A stretch of DNA of 64,000 nucleotides, taken from the NCBI RefSeq assembly GCF_018623035.1, contig NZ_CP076023.1:2666001-2730000 (forward strand), written 5' to 3'. Under the pieces are notes generated by a model. That model saw nothing but the letters and a program-made list of their open reading frames with translations, was not told where the DNA came from and searched no databases. The DNA comes from Cellulomonas dongxiuzhuiae. Its GTDB lineage: Bacteria; Actinomycetota; Actinomycetes; Actinomycetales; Cellulomonadaceae. This document shows, piece by piece, positions 1 through 8,622 of this stretch (its first letter is position 1; every line of letters starts with the position of its first letter). Made by a program: the position numbers and the translations under genes.

Positions 1-501
1 CAGCTGGCGCGCGACGGGGTGCTCGAGGCCGCGCAGGATCTCCGCGGTGCGCCGCGGGGCGCGGAAACCCACCAGCGCCTCGAACGCGGTGAGCGCGTAG
101 ACCAGCTCCGGCTTGTGGTTGCGGTCGCGGTACGACCGCCGCGGGTCATCCAGCGGGACGCCGCGGGCGTCCTCCCGCGCGTACCCTTCCTGCGCGAGCT
201 CGACGCTCGGGTGCACCTGCAGCGACAGCGGCCGGACGGCGGCGATGACCTTGAGCAGGAACGGCAGCTGCTCGCCGAAGCGCGACGCCACGTCCGCGCC
301 GAGGAGCGCACCGGGCCGGCGCGCGATGGCCGTGTGCAGCGACTCGCCCCCGTGGCCGGTCAACCGCGACGAGGAGGACGGGTGCCCACCGAACCACGCC
401 TCGGCGACCGGCTCCGTGCCGGGCGCGAAGCCCAGCAGCTCCGGGATCGCGGTCGTCGACCCCCAGGCGTACGCCTGGAACGTCGGCTCGAGACCCTGCA
501 C
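1..501 (-). CDS. manA: Mannose-6-phosphate isomerase, class I (3' end outside the window)
   Basis: Interconverts mannose 6-phosphate and fructose 6-phosphate in the cytoplasm, feeding GDP-mannose and glycan synthesis. Only the first 167 codons are visible; the gene runs off the left edge. The N-terminus has the family pattern YAWGS followed by IPELLG and then AEAWFGGHPS. The core segment LPFLLKVIAA, then LSLQVHPS, and later the metal-site region DRNHKPEL followed by FEALVGFR, are all typical of zinc-dependent type I enzymes. The GTG start at 501 is preceded by a purine-rich AGGAGAGGTGGGG stretch, a good ribosome site. It lies 96 bases downstream of the histidine kinase gene on the same strand. 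Identification is by motif recognition and is firm for the family. Confidence 0.9.
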   Translation of the reverse strand, partial: MQGLEPTFQAYAWGSTTAIPELLGFAPGTEPVAEAWFGGHPSSSSRLTGHGGESLHTAIARRPGALLGADVASRFGEQLPFLLKVIAAVRPLSLQVHPSVELAQEGYAREDARGVPLDDPRRSYRDRNHKPELVYALTAFEALVGFRAPRRTAEILRGLEHPVARQL

Positions 502-597
502 GCTGGCTCCCCACCTCTCCTGGTCCTGACGACCTGGTCGGTAGCCTAGCGGGCGAGGGGCGCCGGAAGGGTGTGACTTGCGCCTTTCAATCGCATG

Positions 598-1935
598 TCA
601 CCACCGCCGGTCCCGGCGGACGGAGACGACGGCACCGCGCGGCAGGACCACGTCGGGCCGCAGCGACGCGGGCACCCCCGAGAGGAAGAGCGCGAACACC
701 GCAGGCCGACGCTGCGCGAGCTCGAGCCGACCCCCGTCCGCGCTCGCGAGGTCGCGCGCGAGCGCCAGGCCCAGGCCCGTGCCGGCGCCCGACGTGACGT
801 CGCGCTCGAAGATGCGCGGTGCGAGGTCGTCCGGCACGCCCTCGCCCTCGTCCCCCACCTCGACGACGACGGCGCGCGACGACCCGCCGGCGCGTGACCG
901 CACGGTCGTGGTACCCGCACCGTGCTTCAGGGAGTTCTCGATGAGGGTCGCCAGCACCTGGGCGAGGGCACCGGGCGTCGCGAGCACCTGCGTGGCGGGG
1001 TCGACGTCGACGACGAGGCGACGACCGGCCGCCGCGAACGTCGGCGCCCACTCCTCCTCCTGCTGGTGCGCGACCTCACGCAGGGAGATCGCCTCGGTGG
1101 TACCGCCCTGGGCGCGACGCGACCCGGCGAGCAGGTCGTCGACGACGCGCACGAGGCGCTCGACCTGCTCGAGCGCGATGCGGGCCTCCTCGCGCACCTC
1201 GTCCTCGCCCGCGGTGAGCATGATCTCCTCGAGCCGCATCGACAGCGCCGTCAGGGGCGTGCGCAGCTGGTGCGACGCGTCGGAGGCGAACTGCCGTTCC
1301 GCCGCAAGGCGGCCCGCCATCCGGTCGGCGCTGCGGGCGAGCTCGGCGGCGACCAGGTCGATCTCCTCGACACCGGACGGCTCGAGCTGGGGCCGGACCT
1401 GCCCGGACCCGAGCTGCTCGGCGGAGGCGGCGAGGTACACCAGCGGTGCCGCGAGGCGGTTGGCCTGCCAGATCGCCATGGCGATCCCGGCCGCGAACGC
1501 CACGACCGCGGCGACCACGACGAGCGCGATGACCTGGGTCGACATCCAGAAGACGTCCCACCACGAGACGTAGAGCAGCACGGTCGCCCCGGTGTCGGAG
1601 GTGCTCTGGACCGTGAGCCGGCGCTGGTCGAGGTTCGGGCCGGCCCGGTAGGTCTCGCCGTCGGGCGTCCGCACCACGACGGTCGAGCGGAGCCCGCCAC
1701 CCGGACCGCTGGCGTCGTCGCCGCCGGTGTAGGGCTCGAGCATGCGGTCGGAGAGCGCGATCTGCTGCTCGACCCGGAAGTCGACCGTGCGGGCGACCGA
1801 CTCGGCACGGACCTCGAGCCCGTACAGCGCGTTCTCCCGCACGAGCTGCGCGCCGAGGAAGGCGAGCGGGAACCCGAGCAGGACCACGGCGACCGTGACG
1901 GCGGCGATCGTCGCCTGCAGGACGCGACGGCGCAC
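598..1935 (-). CDS. Membrane sensor histidine kinase (HAMP-HisKA-HATPase)
   Basis: Autophosphorylating sensor kinase of an OmpR-class two-component system, partner of the regulator immediately upstream (3-base gap). The 445-residue protein has one membrane helix at about residues 8-30, an extracytoplasmic sensor stretch of about 100 residues, a second helix near residues 130-155, a HAMP linker, and a dimerisation domain with the H box SDASHQLRTPLTAL; the phospho-accepting histidine is H222. The ATPase domain shows an N box (LIENSLKHG), a G1 box (VGDEGEGVPDD) and a G2 box (GTGLGLALA). The start is GTG at 1935. The short, poorly conserved sensor region gives no clue to the stimulus, and no obvious target operon lies next to the pair. 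Confidence 0.9.
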   Translation of the reverse strand: MRRRVLQATIAAVTVAVVLLGFPLAFLGAQLVRENALYGLEVRAESVARTVDFRVEQQIALSDRMLEPYTGGDDASGPGGGLRSTVVVRTPDGETYRAGPNLDQRRLTVQSTSDTGATVLLYVSWWDVFWMSTQVIALVVVAAVVAFAAGIAMAIWQANRLAAPLVYLAASAEQLGSGQVRPQLEPSGVEEIDLVAAELARSADRMAGRLAAERQFASDASHQLRTPLTALSMRLEEIMLTAGEDEVREEARIALEQVERLVRVVDDLLAGSRRAQGGTTEAISLREVAHQQEEEWAPTFAAAGRRLVVDVDPATQVLATPGALAQVLATLIENSLKHGAGTTTVRSRAGGSSRAVVVEVGDEGEGVPDDLAPRIFERDVTSGAGTGLGLALARDLASADGGRLELAQRRPAVFALFLSGVPASLRPDVVLPRGAVVSVRRDRRW

Positions 1936-1938
1936 GCG

Positions 1939-2676
<738 letters not shown>

Positions 2677-2864
2677 TCGGCCATGCTAGGTCACGAACTC
2701 CCCCTGGCGGCCAGCCCTCGGTCCCGGACGCGCCGCGAGCTTCTCGTTCGTCGCGCACGGCGCGGCGGCATGCGCCCGCCCCTGCTCCCCCGGGTGGACC
2801 GGCCCCCCGCCAGGTCCACCCGCGGGTGCACGCCGACGCCCCGCACCGCACCTACGCTCAGGGG

Positions 2865-4211
2865 ATGTCGTGGTGGGACCGGTTGTGGCAGTGGGAGGAC
2901 ACCCATCGCCACGGAGTCGACGTCACGCTCGCCGTGCTCCTCACGCTCGCGCTGGTCCCCGTGTCCATCGCCGCTGTGGGCACTCGGGCGTCCGGCGCCG
3001 GCGCGGTGCTCGTGTCGTTGTGCGTCCTCGGCGTCGTCGCACCGGTGGCCTGGCGCCGCACGCGCCCGGCGGCGGCGGTCACGGTCGTGTACACGTGCGC
3101 GCTGCTGCACGTCGTCGCCGGCTTCCCGGTGCTCCCCGTCGACGTCGTCGTGCCGTTCGCCCTGTACTCGGTCGCGCTGCACGGTCCGCGCTGGGCCCAC
3201 CGCACCGGCATCGTCGCCGCGATGGTCGGCTCGTTCGTCGTCGCCGCCGCCCTCGTCATGCCGTACGGCCGGGCCGTGGCGGTGATGGTCGTGGTGCTCA
3301 TCGCCAGCATCTTCCTCGTCGCCTGGGCGTTCGGCCTCGTGCGCCGCAGCCGGCGCGAGCACCTCGAGGCCCTGGTGGACCGCGCCCAGCGGCTCGAGGT
3401 CGAGCGTGACCAGCAGGCGATCATCGCGACGGCGGCGGAGCGCTCGCGCATCGCGCGGGAGATGCACGACATCGTGGCGCACAGCCTCTCCGTGATCATC
3501 GCGCAGGCCGACGGCGGCCGGTACGCCGCCGCGCAGGACCCGCAGGCCGCGACCCGCTCGCTGGGCACGATCGCCGAGACGGGACGTGCCGCGCTGACGG
3601 ACATGCGCCGTCTGCTGGGGGTGCTGCGCGAGGCACCGACGCCCGGCGGACCGGGGCGCGCCGGAGCCGACGGGGCGGGGGCCCCCGGGCGTGCGGGGAA
3701 CGCCGGTACGGCACCCGGCGTGGCCACGACGACGCCGCAGCCGGCCGTCGAGGACATCGAGCAGCTCGTCGCGCAGGTGCGCGCGAGCGGGATGCGGGTG
3801 TCCTTCGTCCGCCTGGGCACGCCCCGTCACCTGCCGCCCGGCGCCGGCCTGACCGTCTACCGCATCGCGCAGGAGTCCCTGACCAACGTCCTCAAGCACG
3901 CGGGGCCCGACCCGGGCGTCACCCTCATGCTGCAGTGGCAGCCCACGTCGGTGACGCTCGAGGTCAGCGACGACGGGCGCGGCGCCGCTGCCGACACCGA
4001 CGGCCTCGGGCAGGGACTGGTGGGGATGCACGAGCGCGCCACCATGTTCGGGGGCACGGTGACCGCCGGTCCGCGCCCCGGCGGCGGCTTCCGCGTGCGT
4101 GCGACGCTGCCCACCCCGGGCTCGTCGACGGCACCGGCACCCGGCGCCGTCGAGACCGCCACGCCCACACCCGCACCGACCCACGACCCAGCCGGAGGAC
4201 GTCTCCCGTGA
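2865..4211 (+). CDS. NarL-family sensor histidine kinase (HisKA_3)
   Basis: Sensor kinase of a NarL/LuxR-class two-component system. About four to five hydrophobic helices occupy the first 150 residues, then a basic cytoplasmic linker leads to the dimerisation domain IAREMHDIVAHSLSVI with phospho-accepting H201. The ATPase domain has ESLTNVLKHA (N box), VSDDGRGA (G1) and GLGQGLVGMHERATMFGG (G2). There is a low-complexity Gly/Ala/Pro linker around residues 260-290, and a proline/threonine-rich tail follows the ATPase domain. I chose the ATG at 2865 because the membrane domain begins directly after it; upstream sequence in the same frame is Pro/Arg-rich and not protein-like. The gene overlaps the regulator start by four bases, and a MacB-type ABC exporter lies directly downstream, as in many actinobacterial drug- or envelope-stress modules. 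Confidence 0.9.
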   Translation: MSWWDRLWQWEDTHRHGVDVTLAVLLTLALVPVSIAAVGTRASGAGAVLVSLCVLGVVAPVAWRRTRPAAAVTVVYTCALLHVVAGFPVLPVDVVVPFALYSVALHGPRWAHRTGIVAAMVGSFVVAAALVMPYGRAVAVMVVVLIASIFLVAWAFGLVRRSRREHLEALVDRAQRLEVERDQQAIIATAAERSRIAREMHDIVAHSLSVIIAQADGGRYAAAQDPQAATRSLGTIAETGRAALTDMRRLLGVLREAPTPGGPGRAGADGAGAPGRAGNAGTAPGVATTTPQPAVEDIEQLVAQVRASGMRVSFVRLGTPRHLPPGAGLTVYRIAQESLTNVLKHAGPDPGVTLMLQWQPTSVTLEVSDDGRGAAADTDGLGQGLVGMHERATMFGGTVTAGPRPGGGFRVRATLPTPGSSTAPAPGAVETATPTPAPTHDPAGGRLP

Positions 4212-4939
4212 CCACCCCGCTCCCCGACGCGGCGACCGTCCGCGTCGCCCTCGTCGACGACCAGCAGCTCGTCCGTGCCGGGTTCCGCATGGTCATCGAC
4301 TCCCAGCCCGACCTCGAGGTCGTCCTGGAGGCCGGTGACGGCGCGCAGGCCGTGCGCGCCCTGGACCCGGCGGCGCGGACCGCGACCGCCCCGGTCGACG
4401 TCGTCCTCATGGACGTGCGCATGCCGACGATGGACGGGCTCGAGGCGACCGAGCGCATCGTGTCGCGCGCCACACCGGACGCTCCGGCGCCCAAGGTCAT
4501 CGTCCTGACGACCTTCGACCTCGACGAGTACGTCCTGGCAGCGATCCGCGCCGGTGCGAGCGGCTTCCTGCTCAAGGACGCCCCGCCGGAGGAGATGCTC
4601 GCGGCGATCCGCACCGTGCACCGTGGCGACGCGGTGATCGCACCGTCCAGCACGCGTCGCCTGCTCGAGCACCTGGTCACGGCCCTCCCCGACGACGCGC
4701 CGGCGGTCAGCGACCACCCGGCGCACCAGGCTGTGGCCCAGCTCACGGAGCGTGAGCGCGAGGTGCTGGTGCTCATGGCGCGCGGTCGGTCCAACACCGA
4801 GATCGGGCAGGACCTGTACGTCGCCGAGGCGACCGTCAAGACGCACGTCGGGCGCATCCTGGCGAAGCTCGGGGCGCGCGACCGCGTCCAGGCCGTCGTC
4901 GTCGCCTACGAGGCGGGGCTGGTGCGCGCCGGGTCCTGA
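4208..4939 (+). CDS. NarL/LuxR-family response regulator
   Basis: Cognate regulator of the preceding kinase, translationally coupled through a GTGA overlap at 4208-4211. The receiver domain shows VALVDDQQLVRAGF near the N-terminus, the phospho-acceptor D69 in VVLMDVRMPTMDG, and the conserved lysine in FLLKDAPPEE. The C-terminal LuxR helix-turn-helix is clear: LTEREREVLVLMARG then TVKTHVGRILAKL. Length (243 residues) is a little above the family average because of a short insertion before the phosphorylation site. The most likely target is the ABC exporter operon that starts 141 bases downstream, but no operator has been identified. Confidence 0.92.
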   Translation: MTTPLPDAATVRVALVDDQQLVRAGFRMVIDSQPDLEVVLEAGDGAQAVRALDPAARTATAPVDVVLMDVRMPTMDGLEATERIVSRATPDAPAPKVIVLTTFDLDEYVLAAIRAGASGFLLKDAPPEEMLAAIRTVHRGDAVIAPSSTRRLLEHLVTALPDDAPAVSDHPAHQAVAQLTEREREVLVLMARGRSNTEIGQDLYVAEATVKTHVGRILAKLGARDRVQAVVVAYEAGLVRAGS

Positions 4940-5080
4940 CGCGACCTGCGGGGGACGCGCCGGACGACGGGCCTGCGGCCTGGGGATGACGCCGCGGCCG
5001 CGACGACCCACCCACGGCCGGACGCCGGCGGGGGTGCGGCGCGCGAGGCTGGGGGCACCCCTTCGAGACAGGAGCACCCG

Positions 5081-5920
5081 TTGCACACCACCCCCCGTCC
5101 TGCCGACCCGGCCGCGGTCGACCCGTCCGCACCGGCGTCCCGCGCCCGCGCGCTGACCAAGGTCTACGGCACCGGAGCCGCTGCGGTCCGTGCGCTCGAC
5201 GCCGTCGACGTGGACTTCGCCACGGGGGCGTTCACCGCGATCATGGGCCCCTCGGGCTCGGGCAAGTCCACGCTGATGCACCTGCTCGCCGGCCTCGACG
5301 ACGCCACGTCGGGCACCGTGCACCTGGGCGCCACCGAGATCACGGCGCTCGGCGACGACGCGCTGACGCGGCTGCGGCGCGACCGCATCGGCTTCGTCTT
5401 CCAGTCGTTCAACCTGCTGCCGATGCTCACCGCCGAGCAGAACGTGCTGCTGCCGCTCGACCTCGCGGGACGCGCACCGGACCGCGCCTGGCTCGACACG
5501 CTCGTGGGGACGCTGGGCCTGCAGTCACGCCTGACGCACCGGCCGAGCGAGCTGTCCGGCGGGCAGCAGCAGCGGGTCGCCATCGCGCGCGCGCTCATCG
5601 CCGAGCCCGAGGTGGTCTTCGCCGACGAGCCCACGGGCAACCTCGACTCCCGCTCGGGCGCGGAGGTCCTGAGCTTCCTGCGGCGCTCGGTCCGCGAGCT
5701 GGGGCGCACGGTCATCATGGTGACGCACGACCCGACCGCCGCCGCCTACGCCGACCGTGTGCTGCTGCTCGCCGACGGTCGGATCGCCGGCGACATCGCG
5801 GACCCCAGCCCCGAGTCCGTCCTGGCGGGCCTCGAGGGCCTGCGGGTGCTCGAGGCGCCGGCCGGCGCCCCGACGGGTGCGACGCCGGTCGTCGACGTCG
5901 CCGCGGGGGGTCGTCGCTGA
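5081..5920 (+). CDS. MacB/LolD-type ABC exporter ATPase
   Basis: Nucleotide-binding subunit of a lipid-, peptide- or drug-exporting ABC transporter. It has the Walker A motif GPSGSGKST, a Q loop in FVFQSFNLLPML (typical of the LolD/MacB/FtsE branch), the signature LSGGQQQRVAIARAL, Walker B VVFADEPTGNLDS and a switch histidine in VTHDP. An unusual Pro/Ala-rich extension of about 30 residues precedes the fold. I chose the TTG at 5081 because AGGAGCACCCG sits just upstream and no ATG or GTG fits. The stop codon overlaps the permease start by one base, so the two are made together. Likely activated by the upstream two-component pair. Confidence 0.93.
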   Translation: MHTTPRPADPAAVDPSAPASRARALTKVYGTGAAAVRALDAVDVDFATGAFTAIMGPSGSGKSTLMHLLAGLDDATSGTVHLGATEITALGDDALTRLRRDRIGFVFQSFNLLPMLTAEQNVLLPLDLAGRAPDRAWLDTLVGTLGLQSRLTHRPSELSGGQQQRVAIARALIAEPEVVFADEPTGNLDSRSGAEVLSFLRRSVRELGRTVIMVTHDPTAAAYADRVLLLADGRIAGDIADPSPESVLAGLEGLRVLEAPAGAPTGATPVVDVAAGGRR

Positions 5921-8484
5921 TGCTGCGGCTCACCCTCGCCCAGATGCGCCGCAGCCTGGGCCGCCTCGTCGCGGCCGGTGTCGCGATCCTGCTCGGGTCG
6001 GCGTTCGTCACCGCGACCCTGACCGCGGGCGACGTGATCACGCGCGGCGGCTACGACGCCATGACCGCCGCCTACGGCACCGCCGACCTCGTCGTCCCGC
6101 CCGTCGACACCCCGATCTCACGGGTCCTCGCCACCGCGCGGGCCGTGCCCGGGGTCACCGCCGCCGACCCGCTGCTGATGGGCTGGGGAACCTTCGAGAG
6201 CGGACGGCGCACGGTCAACGAGACCCTGGTCTCGGCCCCGTCCACGCCGTCGCTGGGCTCGCTCGAGGTCGTCGAGGGCCGCGTGCCCACGTCCGCGACG
6301 GAGGTGGCCCTGCCCGCCGCGTCCGCCGAGCGCCTGGGCGTCGGCGTCGGTGACACCCTCCAGGCCCGGTGGTACGTGTGGCCCGAGGAGCCGACCGGGG
6401 ACGTCACGGCGGAGCCGGCCGGCGAGGACGCGGAGGCCGGCGACGCGGTCGCGGCCCCGGCGGACGACGATGTCGAGGAGCTGACGGGCGACGTCGTGCT
6501 CGTCGGGCTCGTCGAGGACCCGAACAACGCGTGGTCCCGTTACGGCGGGGCCGGCCTGGCGACCGTCGAGGCGATCACGCGGTGGGGCGGTGCGACGGAC
6601 CCCGACGCGTTCGGGCCGACGAACGTGCTCGTCGACGTCGACGGCGACGTCGAGACGGTGCGCGCGGCGCTGACGCAGGAGCTCGCCGGGGCGGACGTCC
6701 TGACGCGCGACGAGGCCGCCGCCCGCGCGGTCGAGCAGTGGGGCGGCGGCAACGTCATCGTCATGGTCGTGCTCGGCTTCGCTGCCGTGGCGATGCTGGT
6801 CGCCGCGCTGGTGATCGCGAACACCTTCCAGGTCATCGTCGCGCAGCGCACCCGCATGCTCGCGCTGCTGCGCTGCGTCGGCGCGCGCCGCGGTCAGCTG
6901 CGCACCGCGGTCCTGCTCGAGGCCGGCATCCTGGGTGTCGTCTCCGGCGTCGCGGGCGTCGTGACGGGGCTCGCCCTGGCACAGGGTGCGCTCAGCGTGC
7001 TGTCGCGGACCCAGGACGGCGTACCGCTGCCCACGACCGTCACCCCGACGTTGGGCAACGTGCTGGTGCCCGTGCTGGTGGCGGTGCTGGTGACGGTCGG
7101 CGCCGCACTGGTCCCGGCTCGGGCCGCGACGCGCGTCTCCCCCGTGGCGGCGCTGCGCCCCGCCGACGCACCGTCGGTCCGGGCACGGCCCGGGCGGGTC
7201 CGCCTGGTGCTCTCGCTGCTGCTCACCGTGGGCGGTTTCGTCGCCCTGGCAGGCGGCGTCGCGCTCGCCCGCGCCGGCATCGCGGTGGACGCGATGCTGC
7301 CCCTCGCGATCGGGGTGCTCGGCGGTGGGGCGTCCTTCGTCGGCCTGCTCGTCGGCTCGCCGCTGTGGGTCCCGAAGGTCGTCTCGGCCCTCGGCCGGCC
7401 GGTGGGGGCCATCAGCACGAGCGCACGCCTGGCGGCGGCGAACACGCTGCGCAACCCCCGGCGCACGTCGGCGACCAGCACCGCGCTGGTCATCGGCGTC
7501 ACGCTGGTCGTGATGATGAGCACGGGGGCCGTGTCCGCGCAGCAGTCGCTCGCCCGCGGGTTCGACGAGAGGGGACCGGTCGACCTCCTGGTGCTCGGGA
7601 CGCCGGGCGAGGCGCTCGACGCGGCCGGCCGGGACGACGTCGCCGCCCTCGACGGCGTCGAGACCGTGGCCGTCTCGAGCGTCGCGGACGTCGAGACGCC
7701 CGACGGCCGCGCGACCGAGGTCCTCGTCCTCGACGTCACCGACGCCGGTGTGCTGCGTGACGACGCCGCAGCCGCGGCGCTCACCGACGGCCGCAGCGTC
7801 GTCCCGCGCTGGTGGTCGGGCGACGTGGTGCGCATGGAGCTGCACGCGGGGGACAGCGCGGTGCTCGACGTGGTGGCGCGTGGCGGCGACCGGGCACTGC
7901 TGACGCCGCAGGCGGCGCAGGCGCTGGGGATCGACGAGGCGCCGTCCGCGCTGCTGGTCCGGCTGACCCCGGGCGCCGACGCCAAGACCGTGCTGGGCGA
8001 CGTGCGGGACGTCGTCGGAGACGACTCGGTGCGTGTCGAGAGCGCGGCGGCCGAGCGGCAGAGCGACGAGCAGATCGTCGACGTGGTGCTGGCCATCGTC
8101 ATCGGCCTGCGGGGCGTGGCCGTCATGATCGCGCTCATCGGGGTCGCGAACACGCTGTCGCTGTCGGTCATCGAGCGGCGCCGGGAGTCGGCGACGCTGC
8201 GTGCCGTCGGCCTGTCGCGACGCGGGCTGCGGTGGATGCTCGCGACCGAGGGGATGCTCATCTCGGGCGTGGGTGCGCTGATCGGCGTGGCGCTCGGGCT
8301 GGTGTACGGGTGGGCGGGCGCCGCCACCGTCTTCGGCCCGATGAGCGAGGTGCGCCTGTCCGTGCCGTGGGCGCAGCTGGGTGGGGTGCTGCTGGTCGCG
8401 CTGGTCGCAGGCTTCGTGGCCTCGGTCCTGCCGGCCCGCGCCGCTGCCCGCACACCTCCCGTCGCCGCCCTCGGCGTCGACTGA
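5920..8484 (+). CDS. FtsX/MacB-type ABC exporter permease, double FtsX domain
   Basis: Permease partner of the preceding ATPase. The 854-residue protein follows the actinobacterial layout of two FtsX modules: an N-terminal membrane anchor, a large extracytoplasmic domain (about residues 45-270), a three-helix FtsX block near residues 280-410, a pair of helices around 430-480, a second short extracytoplasmic region, and a final three-helix block near residues 720-850. The second block contains ALIGVANTLSLSVIERRRES, followed by LRAVGLSRRGLRWML, the hallmark of this family. An acidic insertion rich in Glu and Ala lies near residues 155-190. Such complexes act as mechanotransmitters or pump hydrophobic compounds; substrate is unknown. 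A strong hairpin follows at 8545-8585. Confidence 0.92.
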   Translation: MLRLTLAQMRRSLGRLVAAGVAILLGSAFVTATLTAGDVITRGGYDAMTAAYGTADLVVPPVDTPISRVLATARAVPGVTAADPLLMGWGTFESGRRTVNETLVSAPSTPSLGSLEVVEGRVPTSATEVALPAASAERLGVGVGDTLQARWYVWPEEPTGDVTAEPAGEDAEAGDAVAAPADDDVEELTGDVVLVGLVEDPNNAWSRYGGAGLATVEAITRWGGATDPDAFGPTNVLVDVDGDVETVRAALTQELAGADVLTRDEAAARAVEQWGGGNVIVMVVLGFAAVAMLVAALVIANTFQVIVAQRTRMLALLRCVGARRGQLRTAVLLEAGILGVVSGVAGVVTGLALAQGALSVLSRTQDGVPLPTTVTPTLGNVLVPVLVAVLVTVGAALVPARAATRVSPVAALRPADAPSVRARPGRVRLVLSLLLTVGGFVALAGGVALARAGIAVDAMLPLAIGVLGGGASFVGLLVGSPLWVPKVVSALGRPVGAISTSARLAAANTLRNPRRTSATSTALVIGVTLVVMMSTGAVSAQQSLARGFDERGPVDLLVLGTPGEALDAAGRDDVAALDGVETVAVSSVADVETPDGRATEVLVLDVTDAGVLRDDAAAAALTDGRSVVPRWWSGDVVRMELHAGDSAVLDVVARGGDRALLTPQAAQALGIDEAPSALLVRLTPGADAKTVLGDVRDVVGDDSVRVESAAAERQSDEQIVDVVLAIVIGLRGVAVMIALIGVANTLSLSVIERRRESATLRAVGLSRRGLRWMLATEGMLISGVGALIGVALGLVYGWAGAATVFGPMSEVRLSVPWAQLGGVLLVALVAGFVASVLPARAAARTPPVAALGVD

Positions 8485-8544
8485 GAGCCACGGCCGCGGA
8501 GCGGTGCGGAGGAGGGCCCGCCGCTCGGTCGAGCCGACCACAGA

Positions 8545-8585
8545 CCCGGGGCCGGGAGGTGTCACCCACACCTCCCGGCCCCGGG
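8545..8585 (+). terminator. Strong hairpin after the ABC exporter operon
   Basis: Perfect inverted repeat with 18-base arms (8545-8562 and 8568-8585) and a five-base loop. It starts 60 bases after the permease stop codon and ends 37 bases before the next gene. It has no U-tract, as is usual in very GC-rich actinobacteria. It probably ends the 2865-8484 transcripts, and it separates them from the unrelated triple-ATPase gene. Confidence 0.75.
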
Positions 8586-8622
8586 ACGTCCCGGCGCACC
8601 CCGTGGGGCGGATGCTCCCGGG